Numbered from the stretch's first letter, positions 46,331-57,426 are shown. The stretch is DNA of 64,000 nt from Argyresthia goedartella (GCA_949825045.1 OX463829.1:5394001-5458000); one strand, 5' to 3'. Numbers and translations are program-made. Notes: generated by a model from the sequence alone, not told the origin.

Positions 46331-46561
46331 TGTTAATAGATGATGTTCAGAGGTCTGCGTGAGGATCTTGGATCCGAAGGAGTAAAATAAAGAGTTTTGT
46401 TGGAAATACGCTGTTTACTTTTTCGCTAAAATATTGTGAAGTTCCTATTGACAATTACACGTCACTTAGAACTCAAAACGACAGCTGACACTAGCTTGAC
46501 GTAAAGCCTAACCAAAGAGCTTCTATTCAAAACTGGACAAAGCAGGTCACCTATCTTAACA
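46331..46561 (-). repeat. Copia 5' LTR
   Basis: 231 bp; promoter-side LTR of the minus-strand Copia. Its partner is 41813-42043, with one visible difference between them. Confidence 0.92.
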
Positions 46562-46565
46562 TGTT

Positions 46566-49500
46566 ACGGTTACGAATGTAGTTGGTCAATCGGTGATCAC
46601 GTTCTCTCCACGTTATGACATTTTGACAAAAACATCCGTGCAAGCTTTAGTAATGACGCATGTCATGGGCAGACACCCCTTGGTGAAGTTGAATCCGGCC
46701 GTTCGATTCCTGACATCAGGACTCATGTTGGCGGATCCCGATTTTGACACTCCAGCCCCGGTCGACCTGCTACTGGGAGCAGACGTTCTGGGTAGGTTTC
46801 TGTTGTCGGATCGGCGAGTTCTTCAGCCGGACGGGTTGATTGCTGTGGATACTAAGTTTGGTCACGTGATCATGGGTCCGGCATTGCCAATGGTTAGGCC
46901 TGCCGAGTCAGATGGCATACTTATTGGCTCAGCGTTGTCAGACGCTATCCAACGTTTCTGGGAGATAGAGGAACCTCCCACCGTTCGTCGAGTCGACGCA
47001 GACGAAGAAGAGTGCGAGTTGTTTTACCAGAATAGTACTGGTCGCCTTCGTTCTGGTCGTTTTGTAACTCGACTGCCTTTCAGGGCCGATCGACCGCCAC
47101 TAGGAGAATCTAGGAAGATGGCTGAGACGAGATTGATGTCGATGGAGCGTAGGATGTCAAGGGACGCCGTATTTAAACAAAAATACGTCGATTTCATGAG
47201 GGAGTATGAGTCGTTAGGACACATGTCGGTATCGGGTGTAGACTGGAGATCTGAGGATCATTGTTTCCTTCCACACCATGCCGTCCTGCGAACCCCTACT
47301 GGCAAGATTCGAGTTGTTTTTGATGGGTCAGCACCTACCTCGAACGGGATGTCCCTGAATCAGTGTCTACATTCGGGACCCAAGTTGATTCGTGATATTT
47401 CGGATATTCTCACGAGCTTTCGGAGACACCAGATTGTATTTGTTGCAGACATTCGGATGATGTTTAGGCAAACGGTAATTCATCCGGCTGACAGAAGGTA
47501 TCAGTTGATACTTTGGCGTGAGACCACGGCCGAGCCAGTCAAGGTCTATGAGTTAAACACGAACACGTATGGGTTACGGTCTAGCCCGTATTTGGCGATG
47601 CGTACCCTGCGGGAGTTGGCGTCGCGTGACCGTGTGAGCTATCCTAGAGCCGCCGCTATCCTGGAGCAAGATTTGTACGTCGATGACGTCTGCACAGGGG
47701 CAGCCAGTGTAGAGGAAGCTCTGGACCGACGTGACGAGCTCATTCAATTGCTGGAACGAGGCGGCTATGAACTACGCAAGTGGATGTCCAACTCCCCTGA
47801 GTTGATGGCTGGTCTCCCAGATGAGTTTCAACAAGACCCGCACGTTTTTGAGAATCCTGACAACCCTAACATGTTGTCAGTGCTTGGAATTCAGTACCGG
47901 CCCGTCCATGATGAGTTTACCTATAGGGTGGTTTTAGAAACACCGAAGGCCTGGACGAAGCGGTCAGTACTGTCAACGATTGCGAGAACGTTCGACCCGA
48001 ATGGATGGATTTCTCCAGTCACCTTTGCTCTCAAATGTTTTATGCAAAGGCTATGGGCGGCTCAGTTGACCTGGGACACCCACCTTTCAGGTGATTTGTT
48101 GACTGATTGGACGCGAATGTTCACCTCGCTATCGGACATAAATAATGTATCGCTGCCGAGGAAATTGGTCCCTGCTGGGGATTACAGGGCAACCCTTCAC
48201 GGGTTTTGTGATACCTCTGAACGAGGGTTTGCGGCAGCGGTTTATTTGCGAACCGTCACCTCCACCGGGGAGGTCGACGTGCGTTTGGTTTTGACAAAAA
48301 GCAAGGTAGCGCCTATTCGGACAAGGATGACGATTCCAAAACTGGAACTGTCCGGGGCTGCTCTTTTGACCAAACTTTTGAATCACACTCTAACAGTGTT
48401 GCGTGGGTCAGTGGTTTTGGAGGATACGGTGTTCGCTTGGACGGACAGCCAGATTGTTTTGTGCTGGCTGAAGGCTTCGGTCCATAACTTAGAGGTTTTT
48501 GTTGCGAACCGTGTCTCCCAGATTGTGTCGTCTGAGGTCCCACTGACCTGGAGACATGTAACAGGAGAATTGAACCCGTCTGATTGTGCATCCAGGGGAT
48601 GTCAGGCTCCTGAACTCGTTAGACACCATTTGTGGTGGGGACCACCCTGGCTTGCCAAGAGAGAATCGGACTGGCCCCACAGCCAAGTAGTAGTATCTTC
48701 GGATCATGGCCCCAGAGCGGCCATGCATGTTACCCAGAAGGCTGAGGACCCTGACGCCGGGTTTCTGCTGGACCGGTATAGCTCACTTGACAAGTTGATA
48801 AACGTGTCCACTTGGATTAGGAGATTCGCTAGAAATTGTCGTACTCCTCGCGATCAGCGAACGTTGAACCCTATTCTGACTCCGGCAGAGCGAAATGAGT
48901 CGCTGCTGAATTTGGTCCGGTTGGTAAAGTCCTCGAAGTTTGGGGCAGAATTGGAGATTATACGAAGTGGACGTTCGAAATTGAAGGGAGCCGTCGCGCG
49001 TCTCAACCCCTTTGTTGATTCGACCGGGTTACTTCGGGTAGGAGGAAGATTGCGCAATGCGAATCTGTCGTATTCGGCTCGTCACCCACTTCTGCTCCCC
49101 AAGGGGGGACAGTTAGTTGAATTGCTGGTGACTGATCGTCATATTAAAAACGCGCATGCCAGCTGTAACGCGTTGTTGGCCACGCTCCAGCGGGAGTTTT
49201 GGATCTTATCTGCCCGCCGTGCCATACGGAACATCGTGTTTCGGTGCATGCCTTGTTATCGACTTAAGGCTGCCACGATGCAACCTCTCATGGGGGACTT
49301 GCCCCCTGATCGTGTGAATGAGGTCAGACCGTTTTCAGGTGTTGGTACGGATTTTGCAGGACCGTTTATGGTGAAGAGTTCACGATTGCGTACCGCTAAG
49401 CAATACAAGGCGTACCTATGTGTGTTTGTTTGTTTATCCACCAAGGCGGTACATCTCGAGCTCGTTGCTGATCTCTCGACAGAGGCTTTCATTGCTTGTT

Positions 49501-50255
49501 TGGATAGGTTTGTTTCTCGAAGGGGACTTCCAACTTTGATCCGCTCTGATAACGGCACTAACTACATAGGTGCGGAACGATACTTACGAGAGATAGTCAA
49601 CTTTTTGAATGTAAATAAAGTGGATATTGGAACGGCCCTCTCCCGTCGGGGTATACAGTGGACCTTCAGCCCACCGATTTGCCCCCACTGGGGTGGGATT
49701 TTTGAGGCCGTAGTTAAGTCAGCTAAGACGCACTTAGAGCGTATAGTAGGTCAGACCGCGCTGACTTTTGAGGAGCTCGCGACATTGTTTTGTAAGATCG
49801 AGGCCGTTCTCAATTCGCGACCGTTGTGTCCGCTCAGCTCGGATCCAAATGACCTGGAGGCTCTGACCCCAGGCCATTTCTTGATAGGACAGCCACTTAA
49901 CGCGTTGCCCGAGCACCCCTTCGAGGGAGTGAAATTGTATCGGTTGTCAAGGTATCAGATGTTGCAGCAGTTTACTCAGAATTTCTGGAAGCGTTGGTCG
50001 CTCGAGTATCTGCATATCTTACAACAGCGCCTTAAGTGGACTGACAAAACTAGCCCCCCTAGTGTTGGTGACCTCGTTCTGGTTAAGGATGCTAACCTAC
50101 CGCCACTACGTTGGCGCAGGGGGCGCATTGTTAACTTGTTCCCTGGTAAGGACGGGACGCCCCGGTCTGCAGAGGTTCTAGTAGGAGGCTCGGTTCTAAA
50201 ACGAGCGGTTCTAAAACGAGCGGTAGCAACGTTGTCTCGGCTGCCCGTAGATTAG
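46566..50255 (+). pseudogene. BEL I pol (protease C-part, RT, RNase H, integrase)
   Basis: After the Copia element the protein resumes in frame as TVTNVVGQSVITFSPRYDIL and stays open for about 1,230 codons to the stop at 50253-50255. Reverse transcriptase shows VFDGSAPTSNGMSLNQCLHS, NTYGLRSSPYLAM and the catalytic LYVDDVCTG. RNase H has GFCDTSERGFAAAVYLR and AWTDSQIVLCWLK. Integrase has the zinc-binding region (HIKNAHASCNALL, then CMPCYRLKA) and the D-D-E core GTDFAGPF, IRSDNGTNYIGAE and CPHWGGIFEAVVKSAK. It ends with the basic GDLVLVKDANLPPLRWRRG segment, where LKRAV is duplicated in tandem. It is physically cut off from its protease start by Copia, so it is listed as a pseudogene although the frame is open. 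Confidence 0.9.
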
Positions 50256-50287
50256 GGGACAGGTGGGTGCCTGTCCGGGCGGGTGAT

Positions 50288-50733
50288 TGTTCGATTCCAA
50301 ATCGATATTCGATCGATGGTTTCTGAACGGTCACTTTAATTTGACGTTAGCTGTCAATCTGGCAGTTTTGACAACTGAAAGACGAAAGCCCTCGCAATGT
50401 AAACGCGTTTTGATAAAGTTCGGATTTTCGTGCCCGATTTGTATTTACCAGTAGAAACATAACCTGTGTTGGACACTGTGCTCAGCACTCTGGCCCGCCA
50501 GTCATACCTGGTTGGCTGAAGAACCTGTCTACCAAGAAGAGCCTAGGGTGCACGCGGGCCTTGCAGAGCGACAGGAGGTTGACGGGACCGAAGCACAGAC
50601 CAGGTTAGATCTACCCCACATAACTTCAGCTCGGTGAATCGCCGACGTTCATCACTTCTTGGCACCTGATCGTCACGCTACCTCGTAGCTCATGGGCCCC
50701 TACGAGGTCATTAGGTGCTGAGAAGCCTGAACA
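50288..50733 (+). repeat. BEL I 3' LTR
   Basis: 446 bp, partner of 38972-39417. It begins 32 bases after the pol stop, behind a G-rich stretch, and is followed by the target duplicate CCTAT. Confidence 0.9.
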
Positions 50734-50738
50734 CCTAT

Positions 50739-52640
50739 CTTGTGCTGCCCCCACCCAGTTTGAACAGTTTGGTCAAAGAAAGTGGAGGCCTTTGCCCAGC
50801 AGTCGGACAGAAACCAGGGTACATAAAAAATAAAACTGACCTGTCTGGCGCTCTCTTTCCCGGCGCTTCTTGCGCGCATATTCCGTTCTCTTCTCGCGGC
50901 GCCGCTGCCCGCCCGCTCTTCGCTTCTGCGCCGAGGCTCGCTTGTCTCTTGCGCGCTGCTGTACGCTATGAAAATACGAATGTGTGAACATACACATTTG
51001 TATACATAAATTGGTTCTAAACCAACATTAGGCATTAGGACATCCTGTGTCGTAGGAACAAGAGGCTACAGAGATGCCTAAACGAGGTGATTCGAGAGAA
51101 AACTTTAAAACGTTTGCTCCCGCTTGGTAGCGCTGACGTAGTTGGAGGCAAAGTTTAATTGGAAGTCAGGTTCAAAAACAAGTCACGTGATCTTTCAAAT
51201 ACACTTGATACTGAACAAACAAAAGCTGTAATGAACATAACTTATGAGAAACCAGACTGGACCAGTCCTCTCCAGCAGCACCCGTTCACGACTATGACTC
51301 GCGCACCAGCCATCACCCCCCTCGCCAAATATGAGGGAGGGGAGCAACCTGCTATGCAGTGCCTCCGCAAGCAGACATTTTAGTGAGCATGACCATCAAA
51401 TCTGGTTTCTTGGTAACCGACATTGTAACTAATGAATCCTCACATGGGCATCCATTGTAAAGCCTCTAATAGCCGAAAGCAAAGATCACGTAGCGAGTCG
51501 AACATGAGTTGTGGCGTTAGGAATGTGCAATGCAATAATGTTTGAGCGGTGTCAAAATCAGTGACAGCCTGATTTTGAGAGCCCGACAAACTTTCGTGCA
51601 TCGGACCCTTCTGCATAGCAGAATTAGTACCGTCACCTACTTTGCCCAGTCTCCTCCTGTGTGCGCTCGTGCGAATGCTCTCTCAGCAGCCCGGCTAGCG
51701 ACGCGAGTGTGGACGAAGTCGGCTTGCCTGCGCTGGCTAGACTGCCTCTCGTGCCGGCTGGAATCAGTTATTGATTTATAAGTATACACGAAATTACGCG
51801 CGCAATTAGCTTCAGTCGGCTACCATCGAAAGGTAAACACGTTCTGGCTTTTGTCTATCCACTCAGCTTTGGGGTCATCAATAGATGATTGATATGTTTT
51901 CATGGGTTTTGAACTTTATTAGCAAGCAATAAGGTTCAAAATCGCGAGCCGTTTTTGTCCATGATCTATTGAAAATTTCACTTGGACAGACCAATCAAAT
52001 ATATAACCTCAAAACCGGTGGATTTTTCCGGGCCGCGTGCGCGAAGTTTTTTGAAGTCCCTTCGAATTGAGGCGAGAGTTCGGAAGGAAATACGTCTTCC
52101 GACCGCGAGTTTTTCTTGATGATAATTCAGTACCGTGAGTCGGCCGGAGTGGTTTGTACAATATTTCGGGACTAGCCAAAAGGTTTCCACTCCTCTTATA
52201 TTGAAGGGACCGGAGCCCCCGGAATGCTTAGTCGTGGTTACTGGCGTGAAGCGTGAGAATTGTGTGTGTTCGCGGGGAAACAGCTACAACAGGTGAAGCA
52301 AGAAGTTAGCCAGCCGTGTCTGGCATCGGGAAACATCTCTTATGTCTACGGAAGACTCCGTCAGGTAAGTACAAACAGTGCGGTGTATCGCCGTCTTTGG
52401 AGAGACTCTCACGGCATTGAGCAGAAGTTCTCGCTGTCTAATGGGCCCGCAGTGTGACCGCTGCCCTGAGGAGTTCTCTAACACCTATCATTGTAATGTC
52501 TAACAAAAGTTTTATCTGCATATATAAGAAATATTGCATTTAGGAATAGTAAACAAACGTTTTGTAATAACTCTTCTCAAACTAATGAACGCTTAGCTGT
52601 CATGAGCCTAGTTATGTTAGTCGCTTAGTACGCGTAGTGG
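50739..52640. other. Unclassified intron DNA
   Basis: The first ~90 bases continue the LINE remnant split by BEL I. At 51120-51220 there is a stretch related to the 13.4-kb inverted-repeat element (TAGCGCTGACGTAGTTGGAG, then CACGTGATCTTTCAAAT). 51800-52480 is GC-richer and has a good donor-like CCGTCAG|GTAAGT at about 52359-52371 on the + strand, but no protein-like exon could be supported. Confidence 0.35.
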
Positions 52641-53246
52641 TCAGCGCCACTCACCAAGTGACGTGCACGACAGATGGTGCGGGTGCGCCTGCCCCCCCGC
52701 CCGCGCCGCTCGAGCAGCCCTCGCCGTAGCGCCGGCGGATCCTGCGTGTAGTTGCTTGTGCCACGCCACTCACTCACCCTTCGACGTGCGTGACAGAGTT
52801 CGCCGGCCCCGTCGCCCGCGCCGCTCGAGCAGCCCTCGCCGCAGCGCCGGCGGATCCTGCCTTGCTTGTGCCGCGGCACTCACTCACCCAGCTATGTGCG
52901 CGACAGATGGTGCGGGTGCGCCGGCCCCGCCGCCCGCGCTGCTAGTGCAGCCCTTGCCGGCGGATCCTGCGAGTAGGTGCTTGTGCCGCGGCACTCACTC
53001 ACCCAGCGACGTGCGCGACAGATGGTGCGGGTGCGCCGGCCCCGCCGCCCGCGCTGCTAGTGCAGCCCTTGCCGGCGGATCCTGCGAGTAGGTGCTTGTG
53101 CCGCGGCACTCACTCACCCAGCGACGTGCGCGACAGATGGTGCGGGTGCGCCGGCCCCGCCGCCCGCGCGCGCGCCGCGCCCGCCTCCGCCGCCCCCCCG
53201 CCCGCGCCGCTCGAGCAGCCCTCGCCGCAGCGCCGACGGATCCTGC
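52636..53246 (-). repeat. pcx: Tandem array of five pecanex exon copies (110-120-bp units)
   Basis: On the minus strand five units each contain a 3' splice site CAG|GATCC, a GC-rich exon body and a donor GTGAGTG. Exon-like bodies, in gene order, are 53242-53118 (125 nt), 53081-53003 (79), 52966-52888 (79), 52856-52778 (79) and 52741-52655 (87). Units of 115 bp repeat at 52866, 52981 and 53096. Bodies 1, 4 and 5 read IRRRCGEGCSSGAG or IRRRYGEGCSSGAG in the frame set by the upstream exon, matching the cysteine-glycine stretch after the SPLTTSY block of pecanex proteins. Bodies 2 and 3 hit a TAG in that frame. Only body 4 is both open and in the right exit phase. Confidence 0.8.
52778..52856 (-). 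CDS. pcx: Pecanex Cys/Gly-rich exon (phase-compatible array member)
   Basis: A 79-bp exon body within the array. Its first base completes the CG left by the exon at 54211-54380 to an arginine codon. Twenty-six codons follow, IRRRCGEGCSSGAGDGAG and ELCHARRR, with no base left over. That exit phase 0 is what the exon at 37962-38114 needs. The acceptor is CAAGGCAG|G and the donor CGAAGG|GTGAGTGAG; the polypyrimidine tract is weak. The two flanking exons and phases support this choice. The alternative of joining several array members (bodies 1, 2 and 4 in a row also keep frame) cannot be excluded. RNA would decide. Confidence 0.6.
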
Positions 53247-54210
53247 GACCGATTACACTCATTTTTGACAAGGGCCGGTGGTTTACGGAGCTACTTGATC
53301 CCGCCATCGTGTGGCGATCGGCCTCATGCGGAGCATCCTAAAAAGGCTTTTTGATAGGAAAAAATACGCGAAGAGATAAATGAAAAGTACACAAACATGT
53401 ACATCTAGTATTTTGTCGACAGTAGCCACCGACGGGAAACTGAATAAAAGGCGTGTCACCGCAGTCTCAGTTAATGTCTGTCTATTTGATTAGAATCCTA
53501 GCTAATTGACCAAGCGAGCGAAGCCTTCCGTTTCAGGATTGGACAAAAATGCTTTCGTATGTCCGTATGTATTATTATTATTAATTGTTCTCCTCTACAG
53601 GCCGCATTTCTCAACCGATTCTCGTGAATTTTTGTGAGCAAGTTCGATAAATAAATAAAAAATAATGTCGATTCAGTTTTGGATTTTGCAAAATGGCGGA
53701 GATATGGGGTTGAAAATGTAAAAAATCCGCTAAAGCATAAACGGCTTGACAGATGTTAACAAATGAGGAGTCGTTGGATCCGTGGCGAACGTGAGTTTGA
53801 CATTAGCTATATAATTTTAGTAAAAAGCCAATAGGTTGGATTTTGGATCGCAAAATGTAGTAGGCGGGGTCAATCGACTCAAAGGGAGAGCAGTTATTGA
53901 AACCGAGCCGTTCTAAATCGGTTCCAACTTTCAGTTGAGCCTTCGGGTCTATTGCATACGATGAATATGAAGAGCAGTTCACAAAATTATTGGTGCGGCT
54001 TATTTCATACTCTATGTACGTACGTAACCAGGTGCATTTATAAGTTTGTATGTGGTATTGAAAGAAGATGCTGTCGGATTATTAAAAACTTCAAAGAGTC
54101 GGGGGTGTGATGCGGAGGGATGAAAAAATAACAGTAAACAAATGCAAATTTCCTGTGACGGTCGCGAGGTCTCATAGTGCGTGCTGATGTTGTACACAGA
54201 GCGTGCTCAC
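53247..54210. other. Non-coding intron DNA
   Basis: No exon recognised. A fragment at about 53965-54066 (ATTGGTGCGGCTTATTTCAT, then GTACGTAACCAGGTGCATTT) is related to the interspersed repeat at 1960-2400. Confidence 0.4.
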
Positions 54211-54380
54211 CGTCTCCACAGCGCCACCGCCCTGACCCGCAGCGCACGCACGCTGACGGCGCCGCCGACCAGCGAGCACAGCTGCGCGGAGGTGTCGGCG
54301 TACGAGGTCGTCAGCGGCGACACGTAGATCGGGTAGCCGATGGGTTGGTCGCACGACGAGTTGATTATGTTCCGGAGCGC
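54211..54380 (-). CDS. pcx: Pecanex exon with conserved SPLTTSY block
   Basis: A 170-bp exon with acceptor CTGTCTCGCAG (exon starts 54380) and donor GAGACG|GTGAGC. In phase 0 it encodes ALRNIINSSCDQPIGYPIYV, then SPLTTSYADTSAQLCSLVGG, and ends AVALWR with CG left over. The stretch NIINSSCDQPIGYPI.VSPLTTSY is the most conserved signature of the pecanex C-terminal family, so this exon fixes the identity of the whole minus-strand gene. The preceding exons, which would encode the membrane segments, lie beyond the BEL and LINE insertions to the right, outside the window. GC content is far higher than in the introns. Seen: exon and motif. From family knowledge: name and Notch-related role. Confidence 0.93.
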
Positions 54381-54618
54381 CTGCGAGACAGAGCGAATAC
54401 ATTTGCACGTGCTCTTAAAACTCGCGGTTATGTTTATTCATAGGATGTCACATGTTTTTATAGAGAACATGTTATTAGAGATACAATTAGATTCGCAAAT
54501 AATGGCTGCCTAACAACGTAGGTTTTTTTAGCTTATTTTATAGAGAGCATCTTATTAAAGAGATACGACAATTCGATTCGCAAATAATGGCTACCTACGG
54601 AAAAGTTTAAAATGTGGT

Positions 54619-55164
54619 TGTTCGATTCCAAATCGATATTCGATCGATGGTTTCTGAACGGCCATTTTGAATTTGACGTTAGCTGCCAACCTGGCAGTTT
54701 TTTGACAACTGACAGACGAAGGCTCTCGCAATGTAAACGCGTTTTGGTTAGGGTATTGAAATTAAATCGCAGGCCATCTGGAATGTATTCGGGTTTCCCT
54801 CAGGATTGTTAATATAGCTGAGTGTGTTATTGTTTCTCGAACCAGATAAAGTTCGCATTTTCGTGCCCGATTGTTTTTACCACGTAACATAACCTGTGTT
54901 GGAACACTGTGCTCACTGAAGCTGGCCCGCCAGTCATACCTGGTTGGCTGAAGAACCTGTCTACCAAGAAGAGCCTAGGGTGCACCCGGGCCTTGCAGAG
55001 AGACAGGAGGTTGACGGGACCGAAGCACAGACCAGGTTAGATCGACCCCAATTAACTTCAGCTCGGTGAATCGCCGACGTTCACGCTTCTTGGCAACTGA
55101 TCGTTACGCTACCTCGTAGCTGATGGGCCCCTACGAGGTCATTAGGTGCTGAGAAGCCTGAACA
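54619..55164 (+). repeat. BEL II 5' LTR
   Basis: TG...CA, starting TGTTCGATTCC and ending AGCCTGAACA; it matches the BEL I LTRs except for the ~100-base extra segment (AGGCCATCTGGAATGTATTC and following) and scattered changes. Confidence 0.88.
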
Positions 55165-55710
55165 CTTTGGTAGCTAGAGCGTGGCTTCCTGAGATTTGCA
55201 GCCGTCAAGGGCTCCAGGAAGGCACGATTTGGGACTATCAATCTGTAGGTATAGGCGGTTATTAGGTAACTTGGTTGTTGTTCCTATATCCACATAGATT
55301 GGTAGTATTGTAAGCTAAAGGTCTATTGCTGGTAGTAGATAGACAGATATTGAATTGAAAATTGCATTGAAGTACCAGTTAGTCAATCTATTAGTGGTCT
55401 AGTAATGCTATTGAATGAATGTTTTGGTTAACATAGGTAGTTACATCTATTGATAGCAGGCTATTACATTGTTTTCAGTTTATAGCAATTTGTAACTTGA
55501 ACTAATATTGACTATCTGTGTGTGTTATAATGATAAAGGGAAACTAAATTGTTATTTACAGAATTTATATAGATATAAAACTCGGTTCCTATTGTTTAAG
55601 GAAAACAACATTGTTTAAGTTGTGGTTTAGGGTTCCCTCGTTTGGGTTGTAGACTGGAGGGTCCAATAAAATTGAGTTACTGCAAATTGTGAGTAAGTAT
55701 CGTTCCGATC

Positions 55711-57426
55711 ATGTCGTTATCTGAAATCCAGAAGGGTGTTTCTAAGGAACTCAGATGGTTTTCCTCCGCACACGGTCTGATAGACCGTTTAGATAGGCAT
55801 GATGTGGTATTGGAGCGGTCTATGGACGTTAAGGAACGTTACAATAGGGTGCTCGAATTGTCCGCGCAGGCGGAATCAGTTGATGGTTGCGCACCTGACA
55901 GGCTGTCACGGTTGATAGGGGATGTCGACCAATGTATGGAGATGGCAGCTGCTATCACGCAGAAGGCTGCGGACATACGTAGACAGCGCGAGTCCAGCCA
56001 TGGTGGTGACATTGAAGCACCTCTGCCGCTTCAGGGATCGGGGTCCAGGTTACCTGCCATAACTATGCCTACTTTTGACGGCGTGTCCGGTGAATGGATG
56101 AGCTTCATCAATCTGTTCGACAGTTTGGTGCACATGCGATCGGACATTACCAAGTCTGTCAAGATGGCTCAGCTGGTGGCAGCATTGAGGGGTGAGCCTA
56201 GGGAGCTGGTCGCTCATTTGACAGTTACGGAGGGTAACTATGAAACGGCCAGGCAATTGTTGGTCAGACGTTACCATAACAAACGGAGGTTGGCCGATGC
56301 CCAACTGAACCGTTTGTTTAGTATCCCGGTTGTGAACAAGGTCGGGGCCATACAGACGGAGGTTTTGAACCCATTGTTGTCCGTCACCAAGGCTCTAGAG
56401 AATCTTGGACTTCCGGTTGGTGAATGGTCGTACCTACTGTTGTACATTGTACTTTCCCGCCTACCCGCTGACGTGCAGACTCGTTTCGAACAGTCTCACG
56501 GGAGGTCGGCCGAGGACCTGCCCGCCTTCTCCGACTTGGTCGGATTCTTGGAAGAGGAGGCTCGACGGGCAGAGAATTTGGGGTTGACGGTCACCCATCC
56601 TTCGGAGCCACAGAGAGCTGCCGGGAGCGCTGTGAGTAGGGGCCCTCCGACGAGGAAGGACCGCACCAACCGGCAGTCGTATGGGACTGTGAGTGAATTG
56701 ACCCCACATGGTGAGACCTGCCCATGTTGTAGGCAGATTGGCCATGCTGTGGCCAATTGCAATAAGTTCGGGGAACTTAGGGTTCAGGGACGGCGCCGGA
56801 TGGCCAAGCAGCGGAGCTGGTGTTTCCTGTGCCTCGGACCACACATGGCTAGGGACTGCACGCGCACACAAATGTGCGGATATTGTGGTGGGCCCCACAA
56901 CAATCTGTTGTGCATGAACCGGTCCGGCCAACAGCCTCCACAGGGCCGTACCCAGGGTGACACGGCATGGGGCCCTGAGAATTCGTTTGCGACTCGGAGC
57001 GCAACTCAGGGGCCAACGTCCCCACGTGCACAGGGCAGTACCAGGGTGCAGGGCCGCACTCAGGACCATTACATGGGGGGCCCTGAGTTTTCGGTTGCGA
57101 CTCAGCATCCGACCCAGCGGGACATTGGGTGTGTTGAGCAGGCCGTAACGGGCGGGTGTCATGGGACACCTTCGAGCTATGCGGGTGCGGTTCGGACGCC
57201 GCCTCAGTTGTCGCCCCGCTCGTCGCCTCGTCCTCGTCGGTCACATGTGATGTCCCCCCCGCTCATGGAGCGGCCACGGTTGAATTCACGCCCACCCCCC
57301 TTTACGGGGAATCGTAGGTTGGGAATGGAACCGGCGCGTGGGCCATTTGTACAATGGGACCCTCTGGCGTATAGCTGCATACCTGATCGGTTACAGGCAC
57401 AGTGGGGCCCCGGGGGTCCTCGCTAG
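55711..57426 (+). CDS. BEL II gag (intact, 571 residues)
   Basis: It starts MSLSEIQKGVSKELRWFSSA, with an N-terminal helical region (DVKERYNRVLELSAQAESVD) and a capsid-like core (TMPTFDGVSGEWMSFINLFD, then LRGEPRELVAHLTVTEGNY) typical of Pao-group gag proteins. Three zinc knuckles follow from about residue 336: CPCCRQIGHAVANC, CFLCLGPHMARDC and CGYCGGPHNNLLC. A long proline/arginine-rich tail ends GPGGPR and TAG at 57424-57426. The next frame (protease) follows in the same reading frame without an ATG. Gag forms the particle and binds the RNA. The intact copy shows what BEL I lost. The start ATG was chosen because the same ATG heads gag in both copies. Confidence 0.9.
   Translation: MSLSEIQKGVSKELRWFSSAHGLIDRLDRHDVVLERSMDVKERYNRVLELSAQAESVDGCAPDRLSRLIGDVDQCMEMAAAITQKAADIRRQRESSHGGDIEAPLPLQGSGSRLPAITMPTFDGVSGEWMSFINLFDSLVHMRSDITKSVKMAQLVAALRGEPRELVAHLTVTEGNYETARQLLVRRYHNKRRLADAQLNRLFSIPVVNKVGAIQTEVLNPLLSVTKALENLGLPVGEWSYLLLYIVLSRLPADVQTRFEQSHGRSAEDLPAFSDLVGFLEEEARRAENLGLTVTHPSEPQRAAGSAVSRGPPTRKDRTNRQSYGTVSELTPHGETCPCCRQIGHAVANCNKFGELRVQGRRRMAKQRSWCFLCLGPHMARDCTRTQMCGYCGGPHNNLLCMNRSGQQPPQGRTQGDTAWGPENSFATRSATQGPTSPRAQGSTRVQGRTQDHYMGGPEFSVATQHPTQRDIGCVEQAVTGGCHGTPSSYAGAVRTPPQLSPRSSPRPRRSHVMSPPLMERPRLNSRPPPFTGNRRLGMEPARGPFVQWDPLAYSCIPDRLQAQWGPGGPR

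Larger units (their letters stand above)
41813..46561 (-). mobile_element. Ty1/Copia retrotransposon, nearly intact, nested in BEL I
   Basis: 231-bp LTRs at 41813-42043 and 46331-46561 (TGTTAATAGATG...ATCTTAACA on the + strand) differ at one base that I can see (ACAAGTCAC against ACACGTCAC). The 5-bp duplication TGTTA flanks it (41808-41812, 46562-46566). On the minus strand the 5' LTR is followed by TGGTAGCAGAGCG (46318-46330), complementary to the 3' end of initiator methionine tRNA, the usual Copia primer. One polyprotein frame fills the interior. It is the youngest element in the BEL I nest and has everything expected of a mobile copy. Confidence 0.95.
38972..50733 (+). mobile_element. 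BEL/Pao LTR retrotransposon I, with nested Copia
   Basis: 446-bp LTRs at 38972-39417 and 50288-50733 start TGTTCGATTCC and end AGCCTGAACA. They are flanked by the 5-bp duplication CCTAT (38967-38971, 50734-50738). I see about four differences between the LTRs, so the insertion is fairly recent. A leader (39418-39958) separates the LTR from gag; TTTGGTAGCTAGAGCG just after the LTR is the likely primer site. Gag is broken by deletions, protease is cut by a Copia element in the opposite orientation, and the remaining pol is open to its natural stop at 50255. Confidence 0.93.

Noticed and set aside
52260..52457. Small + strand frame next to a strong donor-like CAG|GTAAGT
   Set aside because: No matching acceptor, conserved motif or neighbouring exon was found on this strand.
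52663..53341. Long alanine/proline-rich open frames on the + strand over the GC-rich array
   Set aside because: They arise from repetition of a GC-rich unit. The minus-strand reading gives splice sites and a peptide matching the pecanex family, and the + frames match nothing recognisable.
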